Of a DNA stretch of 38,897 nucleotides, positions 1 through 6,970 are shown one piece after another (the first letter of the stretch is position 1; every line of letters begins with the position of its first letter). Made by a program: the position numbers and the translations under genes. Source of the DNA: Ruaniaceae bacterium KH17 (GTDB lineage Bacteria > Actinomycetota > Actinomycetes > Actinomycetales > Actinomycetaceae); the NCBI GenBank assembly GCA_900199505.1, contig FZQV01000025.1, positions 1-38,897 of the forward strand, in the 5' to 3' direction. The notes beneath the pieces were generated by a model. It was not told the origin of the DNA. It made no database searches and was given only the letters and a program-made list of their open reading frames with translations.

Positions 1-234
1 CCTCAGCGCCGAAGAAGGCCTCTGGACCCGAAAAGGATGGGCCGGACGCTCATGACACGCCGACGCCATACACACATTTTGGCCGCTAACCCTCGTTCAT
101 GAGGTGAAATCATCGCCGAACACACCATCGACCCCACCAAGAACCATAAGCCAAGGATGACGTGAGACATCCCCCCAGCCAAAAAAGAGATGTCTCGCGC
201 CATCGACTGAACGATGACGCGAGACATCACAGGG
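1..234. other. Non-coding left edge with three copies of a 16-bp motif
   Basis: No convincing gene lies here. Three copies of a 16-bp motif are visible: GATGACGTGAGACATC at 156-171, GATGTCTCGCGCCATC (inverted) at 189-204 and GATGACGCGAGACATC at 213-228. The last copy ends six bases before the tRNA-Ala 3' end. Motifs of the ATGTCTCG/CGAGACAT type are, from memory, frequent upstream of actinobacterial transposase genes, so this may be the edge or relic of such an element just outside the window. That link is inference; no transposase coding sequence is present. Confidence 0.5.
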
Positions 235-307
235 TGGAGCTAGGGGGATTCGAACCCCCGACCTCTTCATTGCGAACGAAGCGCGCTACCAACTGCGCCA
301 TAGCCCC
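235..307 (-). tRNA. tRNA-Ala (anticodon CGC)
   Basis: Read on the minus strand, the sequence folds as a 73-nt cloverleaf. The acceptor GGGGCTA pairs with TAGCTCC, and the D-arm has GCGC/GCGC. The anticodon stem is CTTCG/TGAAG with loop TTCGCAA, giving anticodon CGC, which reads GCG alanine codons. The T-arm is GGGGG-TTCGAAT-CCCCC. The discriminator base is A and the following bases are CCC, so the 3' CCA is not encoded. It lies just downstream of glpR and is not obviously co-transcribed with it. Confidence 0.96.
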
Positions 308-394
308 TTATCGAGCGAGAACAACTATAACACCGGCGCTGGGCGCTACTACAACCAGGCGAATGTGACTCCGCCTACGTGCCCCTATTGGACA

Positions 395-1354
395 TCACAT
401 CCCGGCGGCGCGGCGGCGCTCCAGGAACGAATCCACCGAGGTGGCCGCCTCAAACGCCTCCTCGTCGTGGCGAGCGCCCACCACGTGCGTGGGGCGCTCC
501 GGCGAGAGAGCCCTCGACTCCTCGGCAGCCTCGGCCTCCACTGCCGCCACGGCTCGCTTCGGCACCTCCTGCTTCAACGTGTACGTGGGCACGGGCACAG
601 GTGCGGGCGTCCACGAGGCAGCCTCGCGGACGGCACGGCGCGATTCGGCGCGCTCCTCGACGCTACGCGCATCAACCGGAACGGTCTCGCGCGCGTGCCG
701 CGGCTCCTCGTCCGGAAGAACCTTGGGCGCGTGCGCCCCACCCGTCAACAGATCATCGAACGGGACCTTCTGGACGGGCTCCACAACGACGTCGGCCTCA
801 TCAGTCCGGAACAGTTGCAGGCGCTGATCGAGCCGGTGCATCTGCGAACGCGAACGCGCATCGGCCACCCGGCGCTGCTTCTCCGCCTGCACACTCAGAT
901 ACCCCGCGCCACCAAGTAGCGCAACAGGAATGAGAGTCCACGCCAGGTGAATCACCGACAGCCCGCCAAGCAGTCCGACGCCTATAGCGGCCACGGCGAG
1001 CACGGCGAGCACCATGTTGCGGCGGCGTGCAGCGGCAGCACGGCGAGAGATCTCGGCAGCGCACGCGGCGCGACTCGCGGCAAGCTCACGCGCGTTCACA
1101 CGTGCAGCATTGGGCACAGTGGGGCGAATCATCGCGAGAGCCTCCGTTCGTTCCTTACCTGACGCGTGGATGCTGCTGGACGAATGCGTCGAGGATCGAT
1201 CTGGAGAATCGACCTCCACAAGCCGCAACCCCTCCGAGAATCGATCGGTCACGCGCGAATCGACCTTCACCTCTCGGGAACGCACCAGATGCGGAAGCAC
1301 ATACCCCAGGACGATCACGGTGAGCGCAACAAACACCCATCCCGACAGTCCCAC
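395..1354 (-). CDS. glpR: GlpR/SepX-type divisome membrane protein
   Basis: A 319-residue membrane protein. A transmembrane segment lies at residues 5-23. It is followed by a juxtamembrane stretch with RVTDRFSEGLRLVE (35-47), a long polar linker, and two more hydrophobic segments at about 114-131 and 134-154. The C-terminal half is cytoplasmic, charged and Pro/Glu-rich. This layout matches the family called GlpR in Corynebacterium and SepX in Streptomyces, a receptor that places the MoeA paralogue Glp at the septum (established knowledge). The MoeA-like gene directly upstream, with a 72-bp gap, supports the call. The start is GTG; TACCTT lies exactly 6 nt upstream with no Shine-Dalgarno, which suggests its own leaderless promoter. 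The assignment rests on topology, the DRFS motif and context rather than an alignment. Confidence 0.75.
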   Translation of the reverse strand: MGLSGWVFVALTVIVLGYVLPHLVRSREVKVDSRVTDRFSEGLRLVEVDSPDRSSTHSSSSIHASGKERTEALAMIRPTVPNAARVNARELAASRAACAAEISRRAAAARRRNMVLAVLAVAAIGVGLLGGLSVIHLAWTLIPVALLGGAGYLSVQAEKQRRVADARSRSQMHRLDQRLQLFRTDEADVVVEPVQKVPFDDLLTGGAHAPKVLPDEEPRHARETVPVDARSVEERAESRRAVREAASWTPAPVPVPTYTLKQEVPKRAVAAVEAEAAEESRALSPERPTHVVGARHDEEAFEAATSVDSFLERRRAAGM

Positions 1355-1426
1355 AGCTCAAAGGTAGGCAACGGCACGCTCACTACGCCGCAGGACGCCC
1401 GGCGTGTCAGTAGGTCGTGGTATAGA

Positions 1427-2605
1427 TCAGCCGAGAATGAGGCAGTCGAGAGTGTCTCCTTGCCCGACGGCGGTGACATCCTCAGGCACAACGGCCAGAG
1501 CATTCGCTTCGGCCAAGCCCACCAGGGACGCCGTCTGCGGCTCACAGGTGTAACCACCCGTCGGCGTTCCCTGCAGCACCACCGGCACAAACTCGCGCTC
1601 GCCGCCGGGCGAATCCCAGCCGGAGGTGGTCGCGGCCCGCACCGACGGCCGGTACAGCTCCGTATACCCGGCCATGCTGAGCAGGGCCGGGCGTACGAAC
1701 GTCTCATATGCCACCTGGACCGCCAGCGGATCTCCCGGCAGACAGAAAATCGGGGTAGCGCCGTCGTTCACATGGCCGACGCCCCAGCGCCGCCCCGGCG
1801 AGATCGCCACATTGTCGAATCGCACGTCACCCATCGCAGTCACCACGTCCCGGACCGTATCGCCCTGGGAGAGCCCCCCGGTGGTCACCAGCAGATCCGC
1901 ACGTACCAGTTGATCCTCCAGCACTTCACGCAGCTCACGCACCTGGTCCGAGACCGCGCCGACTCGTAGGGGCACGCCACCGGCATCATGTACACAGGTC
2001 GCCAACGCGTGCCCGTTAGCGTCATACACCTGCCCCGCGGACGCTGGCCGGCCGGGCTCCGTGAGCTCAACACCCACCGAGATGATCACCACGCGCGGCT
2101 TCGGGTGGACGAGCACTCGGGCCCGGCCGAGCCCCGCAAGCACTGCGACTTGACGGGCACCCACGCGCGTCCCGCGTGCCAGTACCGCCTCGCCACTGCG
2201 TGCCTCCCCGCCCTGAGTCCGCACGTTCTCGCCCGGCGTGATCGCGCGGCCGAACGCCACCACGGCCTCCCCACGATCGGTCTCCTCGAGTGGGATCACG
2301 GCATCCGCCCCCACCGGCATGGGCGCACCCGAGTCGATCCGGACCACGGCTCCGGGGACCAGGCGCAGCACCCCGGCGTCGCCCGCGCGCACCACGTCCA
2401 TGACGCGTGCGCTACCCTCGCGGCTGGTCTCCGCCGCCAGCGCATAGCCATCGCACGCGGCCAGGTCCACCACGGGGTTATCGGAAGGCGCGATCACATC
2501 CTCGGCGAGGACGCAGCCCACGGCGTCGGCCAGAGCCACCGCGAGTGGGGGAAGTTGGCCGACGGCGTCCAGGCACGCCTGCAGATGCTCGCTCACAGTT
2601 CGCAT
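1427..2605 (-). CDS. glp: Gephyrin/MoeA-like protein, probable division scaffold Glp
   Basis: A 392-residue protein with the full MoeA/gephyrin-E fold. It has an N-terminal helical region, DxxxCDGYAL at 47-56 (canonical S-A-M-D-G-Y-A), a MoCF domain at about 170-310 with TTGGLSQGD at 241-249, and a C-terminal beta-barrel domain. The canonical TGDE loop reads SVGVE at 176-180, so its Asp is replaced by Val179. The usual Lys-containing PGKP motif reads PGRRW (270-274). No other molybdenum cofactor genes lie in the window. The neighbouring GlpR-type protein suggests it is the cell-division paralogue known to bind the FtsZ C-terminus in Corynebacterium, rather than a molybdenum insertase. Residual Moco activity cannot be excluded. 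The start is ATG with TAGATT six bases upstream (leaderless type). Confidence 0.82.
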   Translation of the reverse strand: MRTVSEHLQACLDAVGQLPPLAVALADAVGCVLAEDVIAPSDNPVVDLAACDGYALAAETSREGSARVMDVVRAGDAGVLRLVPGAVVRIDSGAPMPVGADAVIPLEETDRGEAVVAFGRAITPGENVRTQGGEARSGEAVLARGTRVGARQVAVLAGLGRARVLVHPKPRVVIISVGVELTEPGRPASAGQVYDANGHALATCVHDAGGVPLRVGAVSDQVRELREVLEDQLVRADLLVTTGGLSQGDTVRDVVTAMGDVRFDNVAISPGRRWGVGHVNDGATPIFCLPGDPLAVQVAYETFVRPALLSMAGYTELYRPSVRAATTSGWDSPGGEREFVPVVLQGTPTGGYTCEPQTASLVGLAEANALAVVPEDVTAVGQGDTLDCLILG

Positions 2606-2972
2606 GGGCCCAATCTATCGCCGCACTGCCCCACCGCTCGGGACCCACCCCGGGTCGATGCCACTCGGAACCCGCCCCTGCCCGATCCCACTCAGAACCC
2701 CGCACCCGGTCTTCTGCCACTCACGTGAGTGGCAAACTCCCACCCACACCCCTCTTCCCGGCCATCTCGCACTCACGTGAGTGGCAAACGCCCGGAACGA
2801 GAGCGGGATGAGACCGTCCGCGCCGAATCGCACCGGCCGCACGCCCGGTGTGGTTGTTGTGTTGGCGTCTCAGGGGCCTGGCACGCCAACACCGCAACCA
2901 CTTCATGAGCCGGGTGATCGCTGAGGGCGGAACGAGTCCCCATCGCGCGGCCAAGTTTGAGAGAATCGAGGC
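2606..2972. other. Intergenic region between glp and the cyclo-ligase gene
   Basis: This 367-bp divergent spacer has no gene. Its glp-proximal half carries four related CCACTC-type units at about 2661, 2688, 2717 and 2769. The last two are completed into palindromes (listed separately). The rest is GC-rich with no recognised RNA fold. Candidate leaderless -10 elements sit at both ends: TAGATT (minus strand, 2612-2617) for glp and GAGAAT (2961-2966) for the cyclo-ligase. Confidence 0.55.
2715..2783. repeat. Two palindromes centred on CACTCACGTGAGTG
   Basis: TGCCACTCACGTGAGTGGCA at 2715-2734 is a perfect 20-bp palindrome. The core CACTCACGTGAGTG recurs at 2770-2783, again followed by GCAAAC. 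Two degenerate half-units (CCACTCGGAACCC at 2661, CCACTCAGAACCC at 2688) precede them, so starts are spaced about 27, 29 and 52 bp. This could be a regulator-binding array or a short dispersed repeat. No regulator is encoded nearby. Confidence 0.6.
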
Positions 2973-3641
2973 ATGACGGAGCCACTACGGCTACCTCTGG
3001 CACACGGATACGACGTCGACGACGCCAAGGAACTCCTTCGGAAGGAGATTCGCGAGCACCGCCGCTCGCGAAATGAAGCGGAACTGAGGGAACTCAGCGC
3101 GGGCTTCACCCAGCACGTCCTCGACGCAGTGGGCGACGCACGGCGCGTCGCGTTCTACGTCTCCACGCCCGGGGAGCCCCCCACACAGGATGCCCTGACC
3201 CAACTCTCAGCACGGGGTGTGCACATTCTTCTTCCGGTCCTCGGGCCCGGCCTCGCCCGCAACTGGGGAGTTTTCAAGGGCCTCGATGACCTGTCCGAGC
3301 GGGCACCCGGGCGGCCACCCGAGCCGTCCGGCGAGAGCTACTCGGCGGAGGTCCTGAACGAGGTCGATCTCGTCATCACACCTGGTATGGCCGTGGACGG
3401 GTTCGGCACTCGCCTTGGGAAAGGCGGCGGCTGGTACGACCGAGCCCTCGCCTCGCTCCGCGAGGAGACGATGGTCTTCACGATGTTGTTCGACGACGAA
3501 CTCGTCGCCACCCAGCGTCTCCCACTCAATGACTACGATCAACCGATCGACGCGGTCATCACGCCCACACGGCTCTTCCTGATCGAGGGCTCACCGTTCC
3601 AGAAGGAAGCGCTCGCCAACCTCGCCGAGGCCACGGGTTAG
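2973..3641 (+). CDS. 5-formyltetrahydrofolate cyclo-ligase
   Basis: A 222-residue cytoplasmic enzyme expected to convert 5-formyl-THF to 5,10-methenyl-THF with ATP (EC 6.3.3.2). The N-terminal part carries the conserved start pattern AKELLRKEIREHRR (18-31), which binds ATP phosphates in this family. The C-terminal signature PGMAVDGFGTRLGKGGGWYD (about 134-153), which binds nucleotide and folate, is intact. Length is normal for the family. It sits next to the moeA-like gene, as its homologue does in mycobacteria and corynebacteria, but here it is divergent and galU is absent. The start is ATG at 2973 with GAGAAT 6 nt upstream, a weak leaderless-type -10. It ends 149 bp before the convergent acylase gene, with a dispersed repeat between. 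Confidence 0.93.
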   Translation: MTEPLRLPLAHGYDVDDAKELLRKEIREHRRSRNEAELRELSAGFTQHVLDAVGDARRVAFYVSTPGEPPTQDALTQLSARGVHILLPVLGPGLARNWGVFKGLDDLSERAPGRPPEPSGESYSAEVLNEVDLVITPGMAVDGFGTRLGKGGGWYDRALASLREETMVFTMLFDDELVATQRLPLNDYDQPIDAVITPTRLFLIEGSPFQKEALANLAEATG

Positions 3642-3652
3642 ACGGACACTCC

Positions 3653-3770
3653 TCGTCATTCTGCGCGGAGGCGGAGCCGAAATCAGAATCTAGGAACGCA
3701 CGCTTGTTCCGACGCGGGGCCTGGATCCTGCGACCCCATTCGCTACGCTCATTCCGCGCAGGATGACGAG
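3653..3770. repeat. Dispersed intergenic inverted-repeat element, copy A
   Basis: Begins GTCATTCTGCGCGG and ends CGCGCAGGATGACG, so the two ends are inverted copies. Inside are CAGAATCTAGGAACG and CCTGGATCCTGCGAC. It fills the gap between the convergent cyclo-ligase and acylase genes. Related copies lie at 6733-6850, 20871-20977 and 27277-27375. In RNA from either strand it would fold into a long imperfect hairpin, so a role as bidirectional transcription barrier is plausible. Confidence 0.75.
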
Positions 3771-3789
3771 TACCCAGAAGTGTGGATGC

Positions 3790-6477
3790 CTACTGGAGCG
3801 GGACGAGAGTGAGGGTGTCCTCCCCAGCCGCCTCGACGGCGTCGGGCGTGAGCGGCCACGTGAAGTATTCGCCGGCCGCCCACTCATCGAACTGATCGGA
3901 GTAGTGCCCCGAGGTGGGGTGCCCCGAGGCGCCGGTCGCCGTGACCCAAGTTGAGGCATCGCGATCCGCAAAGTTGATCACCATGCGCATTGAGGGCGAG
4001 GACGTCATCGTGTAGTCCACGCCGGAGCCAGCCCGCGCGGTGGCGTCCCAGGCGGTCGCGTTCGGGGAGGTGGACGCACCGGAGACCTCAAGCGGCCTCG
4101 GGTTCGTGAGCCGCGCCAACGGACCGGGAAGGACATCCTCGCTGAGCACCGTGTGCTGCAGCTTCGCCTTGTGGAGATCGCCCCAACGCCAGCGAGTAGC
4201 GTCCGAACCGAGCCGGTTCGTGAGCTCGTTGCGCGCCTGGGTGAGCGCCTGCGTGAGGATCTCGTCGCGCGTCTCGGTGACGTGCACGGTCGGCATGTAG
4301 TCCCACCACTCGTTCTCCGGATCGTCGAGGAGCGTGGTCATCACCTGCACGGCACGCGAACCGCCGTAGGGCCACGCGGACTCGGGGAGTTCATCCGCGA
4401 ACGTGAGATCGAGGAGGTGAGCCCACACGGCGTTGAAGTACGCGGCGCCTGCCGAATCAACCTCGTTCTGGGCGCCTTCCTCGAGCCAGGAGTCCAGCTC
4501 GGCCACCGCGGTCTCCAGATAGTCGCCCTCGAGATCGAGGGTCTTGATCTCCCCAATCAGCTTCTCCGCCATTGGGTTGTGGGAGTCCATCATGAACGCG
4601 TTCGCGTCCGCCACCGAGATCTTCTCTCCGGCCGTGATCTTCTCCTCGATCAGCTCGCGTAGCCGCTGCGAGCGGAAACCGTAGTCCCAATCCTCGGTGA
4701 GGTAGACGCTCGCGCCCTTCTCGGTGACCGCCTGGTTCGCGGCGACGATGAAGCCCTCCTCCGGGTTGAGCGCGCTCGGCAGGCTCTCTGAGGGGACAAA
4801 GCCCTGCCAGTCAAACTGCGGGTCCCAGCCGAGCCGCGGCCAGGAGTCAGTCATCCCCGGGGAATCACCGGTGATGCTTGCGGCGCGAATCGGGATCTTG
4901 CCCGGCGCCTGGTATCCAATATCGCCCTCTGCCGTGGCAAAGATGATGTTCTGCGAGGGGGCATCGAACTGGGCGGCCGCCTCGGCGATCCCCGCAGCAT
5001 CCGACGCACGGTTAATCGTGAAGATCGCCTGCATCGTGTTGCCGGGACTCAGCGCCGTCCACGCCAGCGACACATCGAAGCCGCCCGCACCACCGGTGGG
5101 GCTCGAGGGCGACTTTGGCCGACCCGTTGCCGCCGCGAGCGAATCGAGCACACGCGAGACGAGCGGTCCGTGTTCGGTGGCGAGAATCGTCAACTCCACC
5201 GGGTCAGAATCGGCCACCTTGATCGTCTCGGTGAGCTTCGTCAGCGGCTTCGTCTCGCCATCGTAGTAGTAGGTGTTCTCGCTGGTCACCGCCTCGAGGA
5301 AGAAATCGGTCACGTCCGGCCCCAGGTTCGTCAGCCCCCATCCGAGCTCCTGATTCTGCCCAATGATGACGCCCGGCAGGCCCGCGAACGTGAAGCCGGA
5401 GACATCGAACGTGCAGGTCTCGGAGAGTTCGCGGCAGTGCAGGCCAGTCTGATACCAGATCCCCGGCGCGGAAGAACCCAAGTGTGGATCGTTCGCGAGG
5501 ATCGGCTCGCCCGTCTCCGTGTACTCGCCGGAGATCACAAACGAGTTCGAACCGATCGCGTCACCCTCGCCATAGAGCGCGGGCACCGCACTGAGGGCCT
5601 CGCTAGCCAGCTGGAGTCCCTCGTAGGCCTGGTCGACGTCGCCCACGTAGCCCGCGGCGTCGGCCTCGTTATCACTCGTCTCCGCAGCATCACCCACGAC
5701 GGGGGCGGCGTTGGAGGTGAGGATGGGCGAGTTGACCGAGTAGGGGTACTCGGGGAAGAGCTCGTTCACCCGGTCGAGGTTGCTCCCCGTAGCGCGCATG
5801 ACGATCGTGCGCTCGAGTTCGGCATCGAAGTTCCCGCGCAGGTCCCAGGCCATTGCCTTCAGCCACGCAAGCGAGTCTGCCGGCTCCCACGGCTCGATCG
5901 TGGGGACCGAAACCTGCAAGCCGAGCACCGTGTACTCCAAGCCAAGCTGGGAGGCCTCACGATTGCCGATGTAGGCGTTGACGCCGTCGGTGAAAGACTG
6001 GAGATAGCCCCGGCTCTCGTCATCGAGCAGCTCCCACTCCTCCTCCGCCACGCGCCGCCAGCCGAGCGTGCGCGTCACGGAATCCGCCTCGAGCGCCGCC
6101 GGGACGTCGCCCACGAGCTCCGAAAGCCGACCCGCCGTCACGTGGCGGCGATAGTCCATCTCGAAGAAGCGATCCTGCGCCTGCACGTAGCCTTGCGCGA
6201 AGAACAGATCGGCATCACTGTTCGCGTAGATATCCGGAATGCCCTGGGCGTTCCGAATCACTGTCACCTCATCGATCAGGCCATCCACCGAGAGCTGCCC
6301 CTCCGTAGTGGGTAGCGGCCGGCGCGTCACGAACAGCGCGAGGGCCATAGCCCCCACGAGGGCGAGCACGAGGAGCAGACAAACCGTCACAACAACGGGC
6401 TTAATAATGCGGCGCACGCCTCTCAGGGTAACGCGGCTCACGGTGCCAGCGCGCCCCCGGCGCGCTAAACTTGGCAC
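3790..6477 (-). CDS. Penicillin-acylase-family Ntn hydrolase, membrane-anchored
   Basis: An 895-residue member of the penicillin/acyl-homoserine-lactone acylase family (S45), which matures by self-cleavage into alpha and beta chains. One transmembrane anchor lies at about 28-50. The family N-terminal pattern GIPDIYANSDADLFFAQGY (79-97), then QAQDRFFEMD, and AGRLSELVG follow. The predicted nucleophile is Ser310 in DAIGSNSFVISG, followed by LANDPHLG (327-334). The protein is therefore expected to be anchored with its catalytic part outside the cell. The substrate is unknown: a beta-lactam, an N-acyl amino acid, an acyl-homoserine lactone or a lipopeptide are all possible. The GTG start at 6477 falls inside the left arm of the CIRCE-like operator of the divergent fmdB gene. 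A GTG at 6441 (residue 13) is a reasonable alternative and leaves the anchor intact. Confidence 0.88.
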   Translation of the reverse strand: MPSLARRGRAGTVSRVTLRGVRRIIKPVVVTVCLLLVLALVGAMALALFVTRRPLPTTEGQLSVDGLIDEVTVIRNAQGIPDIYANSDADLFFAQGYVQAQDRFFEMDYRRHVTAGRLSELVGDVPAALEADSVTRTLGWRRVAEEEWELLDDESRGYLQSFTDGVNAYIGNREASQLGLEYTVLGLQVSVPTIEPWEPADSLAWLKAMAWDLRGNFDAELERTIVMRATGSNLDRVNELFPEYPYSVNSPILTSNAAPVVGDAAETSDNEADAAGYVGDVDQAYEGLQLASEALSAVPALYGEGDAIGSNSFVISGEYTETGEPILANDPHLGSSAPGIWYQTGLHCRELSETCTFDVSGFTFAGLPGVIIGQNQELGWGLTNLGPDVTDFFLEAVTSENTYYYDGETKPLTKLTETIKVADSDPVELTILATEHGPLVSRVLDSLAAATGRPKSPSSPTGGAGGFDVSLAWTALSPGNTMQAIFTINRASDAAGIAEAAAQFDAPSQNIIFATAEGDIGYQAPGKIPIRAASITGDSPGMTDSWPRLGWDPQFDWQGFVPSESLPSALNPEEGFIVAANQAVTEKGASVYLTEDWDYGFRSQRLRELIEEKITAGEKISVADANAFMMDSHNPMAEKLIGEIKTLDLEGDYLETAVAELDSWLEEGAQNEVDSAGAAYFNAVWAHLLDLTFADELPESAWPYGGSRAVQVMTTLLDDPENEWWDYMPTVHVTETRDEILTQALTQARNELTNRLGSDATRWRWGDLHKAKLQHTVLSEDVLPGPLARLTNPRPLEVSGASTSPNATAWDATARAGSGVDYTMTSSPSMRMVINFADRDASTWVTATGASGHPTSGHYSDQFDEWAAGEYFTWPLTPDAVEAAGEDTLTLVPLQ

Positions 6478-6498
6478 TCGGAACCCGTAAGTGCCAAG
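6466..6498 (+). promoter_or_regulatory. CIRCE-like HrcA operator and -10 element upstream of fmdB
   Basis: TTGGCACTC-N9-AAGTGCCAA at 6471-6497 has the 9-9-9 geometry of CIRCE (consensus TTAGCACTC-N9-GAGTGCTAA). A symmetrical A-to-G change in both arms and one inner mismatch separate it from consensus. The arms extend one base further (CTTGGCACT/AGTGCCAAG, 6470-6478 and 6490-6498). A TANNNT element, TAAACT at 6466-6471, would place the fmdB transcription start inside the operator, the usual repression layout. The site also overlaps the upstream-most start codon of the divergent acylase gene. Two canonical CIRCE sites before groEL in this window indicate that HrcA operates in this organism. Confidence 0.72.
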
Positions 6499-6509
6499 AA
6501 GGAGGTCGA

Positions 6510-6713
6510 ATGCCCACGTATGCGTACCGCTGCACCGAGTGCGGCAACGCGTTCGACGTCTACCAGCGTTTCGACGAAGAATCGCTCACCACCTGCCCCG
6601 CCTGCCAGGGCAAGCTGCGCAAGCTTTTCACGCCCACGGGCATCACGTTCAAGGGCAGCGGCTTCTACCGCACCGATTCTCGTTCCGAGGCGAAGAAGTC
6701 CGCCTCGAACTAA
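6510..6713 (+). CDS. FmdB-family zinc ribbon protein, Ruc-like chaperone candidate
   Basis: A 67-residue protein starting MPTYAYRCTECG. It has four cysteines in two CxxC knuckles (Cys8/Cys11 and Cys29/Cys32), followed by KLRKLFTPTGITFKGSGFY and a Ser/Lys-rich disordered tail. It belongs to the FmdB/CxxC_CXXC_SSSS family. The mycobacterial homologue (Rv0991c, Ruc) is a redox-regulated chaperone whose gene lies beside the cyclo-ligase gene and is, as I recall, HrcA-controlled. The same neighbours and a CIRCE-like operator occur here, so that role is favoured by inference. The start is ATG at 6510, preceded by the strong Shine-Dalgarno AAGGAGG; in-frame extension upstream would run through the operator and is rejected. 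Confidence 0.9.
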   Translation: MPTYAYRCTECGNAFDVYQRFDEESLTTCPACQGKLRKLFTPTGITFKGSGFYRTDSRSEAKKSASN

Positions 6714-6732
6714 TCCTGCGCGGCATCACCAC

Positions 6733-6850
6733 GTCATCCTGCGCGCACCACGCAGGGCGGAGTCGCAGGATCCAGGAAGGTGCGTCCGAACGGTCGGAAG
6801 GCCTGGAATCTGCGACTGCACTCACTGCGCTCAATCCGCGCAGAATGACG
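6733..6850. repeat. Dispersed intergenic inverted-repeat element, copy B
   Basis: Begins GTCATCCTGCGCGC and ends CCGCGCAGAATGACGACC. It shares with copies A, C and D the inner GTCGCAGGATCCAGGAA and GCCTGGAATCTGCGAC segments and a CGCTCAATCCGCGCAG right shoulder. It lies just 3' of fmdB and before the SAF-domain gene, the one copy between tandem rather than convergent genes. Confidence 0.72.
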
Positions 6851-6886
6851 ACCGCCTGCGCGCCTGACGATTAGCGGCGCGGCGTG

Positions 6887-6927
6887 TTATCCACAGGGGT
6901 CTACTTCCCAGTGCTGCGCTATCCACA
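6887..6927 (+). promoter_or_regulatory. Pair of DnaA-box-like sites
   Basis: TTATCCACA at 6887-6895 matches the DnaA-box consensus exactly. CTATCCACA at 6919-6927 differs at one base. Both face the same way, 32 bp apart (about three helical turns), upstream of the SAF-domain gene. They may mark DnaA-controlled transcription or simply be a common intergenic motif. There is no AT-rich unwinding region or dnaA/dnaN nearby, so this is not an origin. Confidence 0.4.
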
Positions 6928-6970
6928 AGGGGGGATGCGGGCCGTTGCGCCCGTGCCGCACGCTTAAGCG

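Noticed and set aside
1427-2605. Molybdenum cofactor locus
   Set aside because: The MoeA-like protein has a changed TGDE motif, its neighbour is GlpR-like, and no moaA-C, moaE, mog or molybdoenzyme gene is in the window.
5170-6315. 381-codon plus-strand frame opposite the acylase gene
   Set aside because: It is Arg/Val/His-rich with no recognisable domain. The minus-strand frame carries the complete acylase motifs.
6887-6970. Replication origin suggested by DnaA boxes
   Set aside because: There are only two boxes, no AT-rich unwinding region, and no dnaA, dnaN or rpmH nearby.
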